Of a DNA stretch of 6,293 nucleotides, positions 1-6,100 are shown one piece after another. The stretch covers positions 1 through 6,293 of the forward strand of contig JALVPS010000119.1 in the NCBI GenBank assembly GCA_027031685.1. The letters run 5' to 3'. The position numbers and the translations under genes are program-made. The notes beneath the pieces were generated by a model. The model was not told where the DNA came from and made no database searches. It was given only the letters and a program-made list of their open reading frames with translations. This DNA comes from Gammaproteobacteria bacterium. GTDB lineage: Bacteria > Pseudomonadota > Gammaproteobacteria > UWMA-0217. Numbering within the stretch: the first letter of the stretch is position 1; each line of letters starts with the position of its first letter.

Positions 1-2
1 CG

Positions 3-3000
3 GTAGTCGATGACGGCCATGCCGTCCGGCACCGCCAGGCCGCGCCGCAGGGCCTCGGCCGGCAAGTGGCCGGTGACGCGGCGCGCGGCCGGCCCGCCCC
101 CGACCGGCTCGACCTGCGCGTGTTCCGCCTGCTGGACGACGCCATCCCAGCGCGCGTCGTCACCCGCATCGAGCTGGATGTGGCCGGCCAGGTGCGGGAG
201 GTGGCCCTGCCGGGCGCCGCCCTGCCCGGCACCGAGGCCATCGCCCTGCGGGGCGACCTGCCCGCCGCCACAGACCCAGCCGGCCACCTGCATGTCATCC
301 TGCGCCCCGGCCGCCACGTGCTGCGCCTGACGGCCGTCGCCCCGGCGCCGGTGGCGGCGTGGCGACGCCCCAAGGCCGAAGCCCCCTGGCCACGGGACGA
401 GTTCTGGGCCGTGCGCCGTCATCCCGACCTGCACGCCGCCGAGCTGTCCGGCGGCCATCCCGTGGACGCCGCCCTGGTGCACGCCCCGCCCGAGTGGGCG
501 CGCCTGCCGCTGTACCGGCTCGGTCCCGGCGAGGCGCTCACCGTGCGCCACGTGGCGCGGGGCACACGCGGCGGCGACCGCGCCAGCCTGCGTGTGCAGC
601 GCGACCTGTGGATCACCCTGGACGGGGCACGGCTGGTGGGGCGCGACCGCCTGCAGGGGCGGCTGGGCGTGGACCCGCTGCTGCTGGTACCGCGCGATCT
701 GGGGCTGGCCGGCGCCACCCTGGACGGCCGCCCCCAGCCGTTGCTGGCCGTGGACGCCGCCCACCTCGGCCTGCGTCCCCCGAACCCGGCGCTGGATGCC
801 ACCCTGGTGTGGCGGCGGTCGGTCGGGGACGGCCTCGGGCTGCATCGCCTGGAACTGCCGCTCATGCCCTACCGGGCCGGTCGCGGCAGCCTGCAGGCAG
901 AGGGGCTGACCACCACCCTGCACCTGCCGCCGGGCTGGCAGCTGCTGGCGGCGCAGGGTGTGCGTGGCGCCGCCGGCTGGCTGGGCAGCTGGACCCTGTT
1001 CGAGCTGTTCCTGGTCATCGTCACCGCCCTGCTGGTGCGCCGCGCGGTGGGCAACGGCGCCGCCCTGCTGACCGCCCTCACCCTGACGCTGGGCCATGCC
1101 CTGCCCTTCGCCCCCGGCGCCGGCCTGTGGCTGTTCGTGCTGGCGGTGTGGCTGCTGGCCGCCGCCCTGCGCCGGCGCGCCGCGGCCGGGAGCGGGCGCG
1201 GCACCGCCGCCGCCCTGGCCCGCTACCTGGCCGGTCTGCTGGGCCTGGTGCTGGCCGCCCAAGTGCTGTGGGGCAGCTACAGCGCCTTCCGCCTGGCCAG
1301 CTATCCGCAACTGGGCTGGCGCCTGGCCGCTGCCCCGCCCCCGCCGCCGGCCCGCCTGCTGCGCAAGGCGGAACGCAAGGCCCTGGACCGCAGCGCCGGC
1401 CCGGCCCTGCGCGAGGAGGCCGCGCCCCTGGCCGCCGCCCCGCCGGCCGAGCCCCCGCGACCCATCCGCCTGCGCGACGACAACCTGCTGCGGGCCGTGG
1501 GACCGGCCGTGCCCCGCTGGCGCGGCACCACCTGGTCCCTCACCTGGACGGCGGCCGACCTGGACGCCCGGCCGGCGGCCCGGCTGTACCTGCTCGGCCC
1601 GCTGGGCCAGCGCCTGTGGCACGCCCTGGCCGGCCTGCTCATGCCGCTGCTGCTGGCCGTGCTGGCCTGGCGCCTAGGGGGCGGCCTGGGCGACCGGTCG
1701 CCGCCGCGCCCGCGCGGCCCGCTGGGCCGCCTGCTGGTCGGCGCCCTGCTGCTGGCCCTGACGGGCACCACACAGGCCGCCGACTTCCCGCCGCCCGCCC
1801 TGCTGCAGGAGCTGGCGCAGGCGGTCAACGCGCCGCCCGAGTGCCTGCCCGACTGCGCCGGCATCGAGGCGGTGGCGGTGCGCGTCGGTCCCCTGCCCGG
1901 CTGCCCGCTGGGCGGCGTCACCCTGGACTACCACCTGCAAGCGGCCACCGAGACCGCCATCCCGCTGGCGCAGGGCGACCTGCAGTGGCGCGACGGCCCG
2001 CCCCTGCGCCGCGAGGGCGGCCGGTTGCTGGCGGTGGTGCCCGCCGGGGTCGGCGCGCTGCGCCTGGCGGGCTGCCTGACCGCCCGCGACGGCCGCCTGG
2101 ACTGGCCGTTGCCGGCGGCGCGCGTCAGCTGGCGGGCAGAGCGGCCGTGGCGGGTGGAGCCCGTGTACGGCAAGGCGCCCGACGGCCGGCCCGACGAGCG
2201 GCCGGTGCGCGCCCTGCGCCTCCTGTACCGCCCACCCGGCGCCGCGGCCGAGGGGACACCGCCCCCGCCCCGGCCGGCCTCCGAGTTCGCGCCCTGGTTC
2301 CGCGTCACCCGCACCCTGGTCATGGACCGCGAGTGGCGGTTGCACACCCGGGTGGAGCGCCTGTCCGCCAGCGGCGCCCACCAGCTGGTGCTGCCCGCCT
2401 GGGGCGACGAGGCCCCGCTGGACACCCACGTGCGTCTGGTGGACGGCCGCTACCGGCTGGACTTCCCCGCCGGCCAGTCGGTGCTCGCCTGGCAGAGCCG
2501 TCTGACGCCGGTGGACCGGCTGAACATCCCGCCCGCCGGGGCGCGCCAGGAGACGCGCTGGGTGTTCCGCCACACGCCCCTGTGGCGGCTGCGCAGCGAG
2601 GGCCTGCCCTTCACCTGGCGCGGCGGCCATCCGGAGCTGCTGCCCTGGCCCGGCGAGGGGACCCGCCTGGAGGTGACGCGCTTCCGCGCCGCGCCGGCAC
2701 CCACCCTGGCGGTGACCGCCCTCGACCTCACCCTGCGCCCGCAGCACGGCACCACCGGCGAGGCCAGCCTGGTGCTGCACACCCGCGCCAGCGTGGCGCA
2801 CCGCCTGCACATCGACCATACCGGACTGGCCGTGCGCGCCGCCACGGTGGATGGCCAGCCGGCCAACGTGCCCCTGGACGGCGACCGCCTCACCCTGCCC
2901 CTGGCGGTGGGCGAGCAGCGCATCGAGCTCACCCTCGCCCTGCCGCCGGCGGCCGGCCTCCCCTACCACAGCCCCGATCTGCGCCTGGCCAGCGAGGCCG

Positions 3001-3587
3001 GCCCCCTGGTGCCGGCCAACGTGGACCTGCGCGTGCAACTGCCGGCCGACCGCTGGGTGCTGGACGCCCGCGCCGACCGCGGCGTGGGCGTGGTGAGCCT
3101 GCTGCCGCTGCTGGCGGGCATGGTGGGCGGCTTTCTGTTGCTGCTGTGGCGGCTGCGCCTCCGCCGGCCCATCGGCCTGGCCAGCTGGGCGCTCATCCTG
3201 GTGGGCGTGGTCAGCGCCGCGCCGGGCAGCCCGCTGGTGGGCGGCGCCCTGTTCGGCGTGTACCTGGCCTGGGCGGCCCTGCTGGCCCGGCCGGGCGGCG
3301 GCCGCGCCTACCGCATCGCCCTGGCGGCGCTCAGCCTGGCCGTGCTGCTGGCCACCCTGGTGATCGTCGCCAACAGCCTCATCGGCCATCCCCACGACCA
3401 GTACCTCAGCCTGGCCGGCGGCGGCCTGCACTGGTACCAGGACTACGGACTGCCCCAGGTGCGCGTGTTCAGCCTGGATCTGTGGTGGTTCCGGGTGCTG
3501 GCGCTGGCCTGGGCCGTGTGGCTGGCCACCGTCCTCATCAGCTGGCTGCGCACCGCCTGGCTGCGCCTGACCGAGCCGCCCGCCTGA
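3..3587 (+). CDS. Very large two-lobed multi-spanning membrane protein, function unknown (5' partial)
   Basis: The reading frame is open to the left edge, so the start lies outside; 1194 residues are visible (numbered from position 3) and the stop is TGA at 3585-3587. The GTG at position 66 is unlikely to be the true start because family-like sequence appears to run through it. Order seen: a beta-rich hydrophilic region (1-325); four membrane helices near 330-347, 353-369, 373-389 and 406-424; a Pro/Ala-rich linker and short beta region (about 439-535); helices near 540-556 and 577-592; a large beta-rich region (about 594-1028) opening with PECLPDC (Cys614, Cys618); and five helices near 1030-1050, 1057-1071, 1078-1095, 1105-1127 and 1163-1183, with WYQD at 1144-1147. 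Arg-rich loops after helices 1, 3, 5, 7, 9 and 11 fit the positive-inside rule, placing the beta regions outside the cytoplasm. I recall similar proteins only as 'hypothetical protein'. Membrane location is well supported; a scaffold, transport or envelope role would be a guess. Confidence 0.92.
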   Translation, partial: VVDDGHAVRHRQAAPQGLGRQVAGDAARGRPAPDRLDLRVFRLLDDAIPARVVTRIELDVAGQVREVALPGAALPGTEAIALRGDLPAATDPAGHLHVILRPGRHVLRLTAVAPAPVAAWRRPKAEAPWPRDEFWAVRRHPDLHAAELSGGHPVDAALVHAPPEWARLPLYRLGPGEALTVRHVARGTRGGDRASLRVQRDLWITLDGARLVGRDRLQGRLGVDPLLLVPRDLGLAGATLDGRPQPLLAVDAAHLGLRPPNPALDATLVWRRSVGDGLGLHRLELPLMPYRAGRGSLQAEGLTTTLHLPPGWQLLAAQGVRGAAGWLGSWTLFELFLVIVTALLVRRAVGNGAALLTALTLTLGHALPFAPGAGLWLFVLAVWLLAAALRRRAAAGSGRGTAAALARYLAGLLGLVLAAQVLWGSYSAFRLASYPQLGWRLAAAPPPPPARLLRKAERKALDRSAGPALREEAAPLAAAPPAEPPRPIRLRDDNLLRAVGPAVPRWRGTTWSLTWTAADLDARPAARLYLLGPLGQRLWHALAGLLMPLLLAVLAWRLGGGLGDRSPPRPRGPLGRLLVGALLLALTGTTQAADFPPPALLQELAQAVNAPPECLPDCAGIEAVAVRVGPLPGCPLGGVTLDYHLQAATETAIPLAQGDLQWRDGPPLRREGGRLLAVVPAGVGALRLAGCLTARDGRLDWPLPAARVSWRAERPWRVEPVYGKAPDGRPDERPVRALRLLYRPPGAAAEGTPPPPRPASEFAPWFRVTRTLVMDREWRLHTRVERLSASGAHQLVLPAWGDEAPLDTHVRLVDGRYRLDFPAGQSVLAWQSRLTPVDRLNIPPAGARQETRWVFRHTPLWRLRSEGLPFTWRGGHPELLPWPGEGTRLEVTRFRAAPAPTLAVTALDLTLRPQHGTTGEASLVLHTRASVAHRLHIDHTGLAVRAATVDGQPANVPLDGDRLTLPLAVGEQRIELTLALPPAAGLPYHSPDLRLASEAGPLVPANVDLRVQLPADRWVLDARADRGVGVVSLLPLLAGMVGGFLLLLWRLRLRRPIGLASWALILVGVVSAAPGSPLVGGALFGVYLAWAALLARPGGGRAYRIALAALSLAVLLATLVIVANSLIGHPHDQYLSLAGGGLHWYQDYGLPQVRVFSLDLWWFRVLALAWAVWLATVLISWLRTAWLRLTEPPA
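1719..1781 (+). other. Internal signal-peptide-like segment within the large membrane protein
   Basis: Residues 573-593 of the visible protein look like a secretory signal: a basic run before it (PPRPRGPLGR), a hydrophobic core (LLVGALLLAL, 577-586), then TGTTQA followed by ADFPPP. Thr590 and Ala592 are acceptable at -3 and -1 for signal peptidase I cleavage between Ala592 and Ala593. By topology it is the sixth helix, running from inside to outside, and delivers the second large beta-rich region to the periplasm. Whether it is cleaved or stays as a membrane anchor cannot be decided from sequence. Confidence 0.5.
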
Positions 3588-3588
3588 A

Positions 3589-3609
3589 CCGGCCAGTCCC
3601 CCCGGCCGG
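3589..3609 (+). repeat. Short GC-only inverted repeat between the large membrane protein and chemoreceptor genes
   Basis: CCGGCC at 3589-3594 is complementary to GGCCGG at 3604-3609, with a 9-nt loop of AGT followed by six C. It begins 2 nt after the upstream stop codon and ends just before the putative ribosome binding site of the next gene. No T-run follows, so it is not a standard intrinsic terminator. It could moderate read-through or stabilise an mRNA end, but 6-bp GC palindromes are common by chance at this base composition. Confidence 0.25.
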
Positions 3610-3619
3610 CCCACCCACC

Positions 3620-3626
3620 AGAGAGA
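3620..3626 (+). promoter_or_regulatory. Weak ribosome binding site for the chemoreceptor gene
   Basis: A purine run, AGAGAGA, ends 3 nt before the ATG at 3630. It is the only Shine-Dalgarno-like sequence in the 42-bp gap and is weaker and closer than ideal. The next in-frame ATG (3696, Met23) has no purine run upstream and would begin inside the cytoplasmic lead-in to the first membrane helix, so 3630 is the better start. Confidence 0.45.
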
Positions 3627-3629
3627 CCA

Positions 3630-5324
3630 ATGGAAAAGACCACCTCCACCCGGCGTGAGCCAACCACCGAACCCGCCACCTGGCTCACCATTCGCATGCG
3701 CATCCTGCTACTCACCGCCCTGCTGGCCACGGTGCTGGTGGGCATCGGCGCCACCCACTGGCTGGCGGTGCGCTGGCTAGCCCACAACGCCGACCTGGGC
3801 AACAGCCAGGTGGCCCGCTCGCTGCACATGGTCAACCTGTCGCGCGCCGTGCAGGTGGACTTCAAGAAGCAGGTGCAGGAGTGGAAGAACATGCTGCTGC
3901 GCGGCAACGACCCGCAGCAGATGAAGAAATATCTCAGCAAGTTCGAACGGCAGGAGGCCACCGTGCGCGAGGGCCTGCGCTCGCTGCGCGCCCTGCTGGC
4001 CGAGGCGGGCATGAACACCGATACGGTGGACCGCCTGTTGCGGCGCCATGCCGAGCTGGGCCGGGCCTACCGCGAGGCCGTGGCCGCCTACGACGGCGCC
4101 GAGCGGGACAGCGCCTTCCGCGTGGACCGGCAGGTGAAGGGCATCGACCGCTCGCCCACACAGCTCATGGAGCAGGTGGTGAACGACATCCTGGCGGCGC
4201 GCATGGCGCAGGTGAGCGGTGCCCATGCGAGCGAGGCGCGCCGCTTCGACCGCGTGCAATGGATCGTGGCGGTGCTGTCCGTGCTGGGCCTGCTGCTCAC
4301 GCTGGGCTCGGCCTGGCTGCTGATCCGCACCGTGGTCAAGCCGCTGGAGGCCGTGCTGCGGCAGACCCGCACCGTGGCGCGCGGCGATCTCACGCAGAAG
4401 GTGGAGGCGCACTCGCACGACGAGATCGGCCGCCTCATGCGCGCCGCCGAGGAGATGCGCCGCAACCTGGGCAACGTGATCCACCACATCCAGCGCATCG
4501 GCAGCAACATGTCCGACGCCGCCGGCGAGATCGCCGCGGGCAACCGCCAGCTGGCCGACCGCACGGTGCAGCAGGCCACTTCTCTGGAGACCACCACCAG
4601 CAACATGCAGGAGGTGACCACGCTGGTGAACCAGAACGCCGACACCGCGCGCGCCGCCCACGAGCTGGCGCAGAAGACCGGCGCCAGCGTGCTGCAGAGC
4701 GCGGCGGTGGTGGAGGACGTGGGCAAGGCCATGCAGGACATCCGCGACACCAGCCGCAACATCGCCGACATCGTGGGCGTGATCGACGAGATCGCCTTCC
4801 GGACCAACCTGCTGGCCCTCAACGCGGCGGTGGAGGCGGCCCACGCCGGCGAGCAGGGCAAGGGCTTCGCCGTGGTGGCCGCCGAGGTGCGCAACCTGGC
4901 GCAGCGCTCGGCCGCCGCCGCCAGCCAGATCAACGGGCTGATCGCCGACTCGGTGGCCAAGGTGGACTCGGGGGCGGAGCTGGCCGACCGCTCCGGCGAG
5001 GCGCTACGCAACGTGGTGCGCGAGTTCGAGGCCGTCTCCGACCTCATCTCCAACATCGCCACCGCCGCCAGCGAGCAGGCCATCGGCGTGGACGGCGTGA
5101 CGCGCGAGGTGGCCCACATGGAGCAGATGACGCAGGAGAACTCGGCCATGGTGCGGGCCGTCTCCGAGCTGAGCGAGTCCATGGAGGCGCGCGCCCGCGA
5201 GCTGGAGCGGCTGGCCAGCTACTTCCGCGTGGCCACCGTGCCCGAGGGCACCGGCCGGGCGGCCGCTCCCGCAGTGGCGACACGCCCCGCCCGGCCCGCC
5301 GCCGAGCGGCGCCGCGCCGCCTGA
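3630..5324 (+). CDS. Transmembrane methyl-accepting chemotaxis protein (chemoreceptor)
   Basis: This is a 564-residue inner-membrane chemoreceptor that would sense a periplasmic signal and control CheA through CheW. Order: a polar N-terminus (1-22); membrane helix 1 (about 25-47); a periplasmic, predicted helical sensor region (about 48-208) with the stretch VQEWKNMLLRGND at 82-94, recalled from other proteobacterial MCPs; membrane helix 2 (about 211-232); a HAMP domain with Pro238 and DEIG at 264-267; and the signalling coiled coil. The hairpin tip EIAFRTNLLALNAAVEAA is at 387-404, followed by HAGEQGKGFAVVAAEVRN. Gap-free alignment from memory to E. coli Tsr around the tip (offset 17) indicates the 36-heptad class. 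Only some methylation-site positions are kept: Gln314, Glu328 and Glu519 remain, while the Tsr 304 and 493 equivalents are Thr321 and Ala510. The trimer-contact Arg is His405. An Ala/Pro/Arg-rich tail (about 537-564) lacks the NWETF-type CheR/CheB tether. No cysteine was seen. The ligand is unknown. Confidence 0.96.
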   Translation: MEKTTSTRREPTTEPATWLTIRMRILLLTALLATVLVGIGATHWLAVRWLAHNADLGNSQVARSLHMVNLSRAVQVDFKKQVQEWKNMLLRGNDPQQMKKYLSKFERQEATVREGLRSLRALLAEAGMNTDTVDRLLRRHAELGRAYREAVAAYDGAERDSAFRVDRQVKGIDRSPTQLMEQVVNDILAARMAQVSGAHASEARRFDRVQWIVAVLSVLGLLLTLGSAWLLIRTVVKPLEAVLRQTRTVARGDLTQKVEAHSHDEIGRLMRAAEEMRRNLGNVIHHIQRIGSNMSDAAGEIAAGNRQLADRTVQQATSLETTTSNMQEVTTLVNQNADTARAAHELAQKTGASVLQSAAVVEDVGKAMQDIRDTSRNIADIVGVIDEIAFRTNLLALNAAVEAAHAGEQGKGFAVVAAEVRNLAQRSAAAASQINGLIADSVAKVDSGAELADRSGEALRNVVREFEAVSDLISNIATAASEQAIGVDGVTREVAHMEQMTQENSAMVRAVSELSESMEARARELERLASYFRVATVPEGTGRAAAPAVATRPARPAAERRRAA

Positions 5325-5337
5325 GCGGCCCGCTCAG
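5321..5337. terminator. Candidate bidirectional terminator hairpin containing both convergent stop codons
   Basis: CTGAGCG at 5321-5327 and CGCTCAG at 5331-5337 form a perfect 7-bp inverted repeat with a 3-nt loop (GCC). The left arm holds the TGA of the chemoreceptor gene (5322-5324); the right arm holds, on the other strand, the TGA of the transporter gene (5334-5336). A few more pairs are possible beyond one mismatch (5319/5339, 5318/5340). There is no T-run on either side, so if it terminates transcription it does so as a non-canonical GC hairpin, possibly together with Rho. No other terminator candidate was found between these genes. Confidence 0.45.
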
Positions 5338-5963
5338 TCGCCGCAGCCGTCCCCGGCCCGGCAGGCGGCCGCGGCGGCGGCCCGGCTCTCGTGCAGGATG
5401 CGCCAGCCGCCGCGCACCACCACGGCGGCGATGAGCGCACCGATCACCAGGTCCGGCAGGCGGCTGCCGCTCCAGGCCACCAGCGCCCCGGCCAGGATCA
5501 CGCCCAGGTTGGCCAGCACGTCGTTGGTGGAGAAGATCCACGAGGCACGCATGTGCACCTCGCCGTGGCGGTGCCGGGCCAGCAGGGCCAGGCAGGCCAG
5601 GTTGGCCGCCAGGGCCAGGGCGCCCACGGCCATCATCAGGGCGCTCCACGGCTCGCTGCCGAACAGGAAGCGGCGCAGCACCTCGCCCAGCACGCCCAGC
5701 CCCAGGGCCATCTGCAGCCAGCCGGAGAGGCGCGCCGCCCGCGCCTTGCGGCCGGCGCTGCGCCCCACCGCGGACAGCGACAGGGCGTACACCGCCGCGT
5801 CGGCCAGCATGTCCAGGGAATCGGCCAGCAGGCCGGTGGACTGGGCCAGCCAGCCCAGCGCCGCCTCCAGCACGAACATGGCGCCGTTGATGGCCAGCAG
5901 CCAGCGCAGCGTGCGCCGCTCCAGCGTCTCGGCCTGCTCCGCGCCGCAACCGCAGCCCGACAT
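5334..5963 (-). CDS. Small CDF-type metal cation transporter with cysteine-bearing tails
   Basis: This 209-residue membrane protein has the six-helix pattern of the cation diffusion facilitator family, which exports divalent metals such as Zn, Co, Cd or Fe by proton antiport. Helices lie near 21-40, 44-66, 80-100, 107-128, 141-164 and 170-190. Helix 2 carries LLADSLDMLAD, giving Asp51 and Asp55 as the DxxxD pair, plus Asp48. Helix 5 carries FSTNDVLAN, with Asp148 conserved, Asn147 and Asn152 nearby, and Phe144 where CzcD/ZitB-type proteins have the metal-binding His. The loop at 130-138 has three histidines (131, 133, 137). The protein stops just after helix 6, so the usual cytoplasmic metal-binding C-terminal domain is absent (typical members are about 300 residues). 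Both ends, expected in the cytoplasm, carry Cys: C4 and C6 in MSGCGCG, C201 and C207 at the C-terminus. The start at 5963 is set by GGAGG six bases upstream; an extension to 6050 would be unlike the family. Substrate cannot be assigned. Confidence 0.9.
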   Translation of the reverse strand: MSGCGCGAEQAETLERRTLRWLLAINGAMFVLEAALGWLAQSTGLLADSLDMLADAAVYALSLSAVGRSAGRKARAARLSGWLQMALGLGVLGEVLRRFLFGSEPWSALMMAVGALALAANLACLALLARHRHGEVHMRASWIFSTNDVLANLGVILAGALVAWSGSRLPDLVIGALIAAVVVRGGWRILHESRAAAAAACRAGDGCGD

Positions 5964-5969
5964 GCCATA

Positions 5970-5974
5970 CCTCC
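5970..5974 (-). promoter_or_regulatory. Strong Shine-Dalgarno site of the CDF transporter gene
   Basis: CCTCC on the + strand reads GGAGG on the - strand, six nucleotides upstream of the ATG at 5963-5961. This fixes the start to the short N-terminus MSGCGCG. A second ATG overlaps the spacer (5968-5966) but is in another frame. Confidence 0.85.
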
Positions 5975-5992
5975 AGTGAATCCGGGCGGCAC

Positions 5993-6021
5993 AGCATAGC
6001 GCAGCCCCCGGCGGCGGCGAA
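5993..6021 (-). promoter_or_regulatory. Candidate promoter for the CDF transporter gene
   Basis: On the - strand, TATGCT (5998-5993) matches four of six bases of the sigma-70 -10 box. The hexamer 17 bp upstream, TTCGCC (6021-6016), is a poor -35 box. Transcription would start near 5986, about 23 nt before the ATG, leaving room for the GGAGG site. Position and spacing are reasonable, but the -35 is weak, so an activator may be needed if this is the promoter. No metal-regulator operator (MerR-like or Fur-like) was recognised. Confidence 0.35.
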
Positions 6022-6070
6022 CGAACCCCCACGGCCGCCCCGCTTGGCAAGGCCCCGCGCTGGCGCTATG
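5995..6070. repeat. 8-bp inverted repeat CATAGCGC / GCGCTATG flanking the divergent intergenic region
   Basis: CATAGCGC at 5995-6002 and GCGCTATG at 6063-6070 are perfect reverse complements, 60 bp apart. Each copy contains the start of the proposed -10 box of the gene it faces, so the two divergent promoters share the same GCGCTATG core in mirror orientation. This could reflect similar promoter types or a shared regulator site, or be chance. Confidence 0.5.
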
Positions 6071-6072
6071 TT
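6044..6072 (+). promoter_or_regulatory. Candidate sigma-70 promoter for the methyltransferase-like gene
   Basis: TTGGCA (6044-6049) matches five of six -35 bases. TATGTT (6067-6072) matches four of six -10 bases. The spacer is exactly 17 bp. Transcription would begin near 6079, giving a leader of about 22 nt before the ATG at 6101. This also argues against the in-frame ATG at 6068, which would lie inside the -10 box and upstream of the transcript start. Confidence 0.5.
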
Positions 6073-6100
6073 GCCCCATCGGCCGCCAGCCCCCGCCACC

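Noticed and set aside
1..70. - strand reading ending ...GLAVPDGMAVIDYR at the left edge, which looks plausible as protein
   Set aside because: It is only about 23 codons. The + frame stays open to the edge and continues naturally into the large gene, so an opposing gene or inversion boundary is not needed.
1326..1480. Pro/Ala-rich stretch in the large protein as a possible frameshift or gene boundary
   Set aside because: The frame stays open on both sides, the stretch lies between predicted helices 4 and 5 in an extracytoplasmic loop, and such linkers are common there.
1674..3614. Open frame of 646 codons on the - strand opposite the large membrane protein
   Set aside because: Its translation is a Gly/Gln/Ala/Pro-rich low-complexity product typical of the antisense of GC-rich coding DNA. 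The + strand frame has clear helices and domain-like sequence over the same bases.
359..3658. 1099-codon overlapping + frame running through the first gene
   Set aside because: It encodes almost only Pro, Arg, Ala and Gly, the expected shifted-frame product of a GC-rich gene, and has no hydrophobic or domain pattern.
5334..6050. Longer version of the CDF transporter starting at 6050
   Set aside because: It adds 29 Pro/Ala-rich residues with no ribosome binding site, and would start upstream of the likely promoter and the clear GGAGG that serves the ATG at 5963.
6068..6100. ATG at 6068 as the start of the methyltransferase-like gene
   Set aside because: It lies in the proposed -10 box, lacks a Shine-Dalgarno sequence and adds only a proline-rich stretch before a family-like N-terminus.
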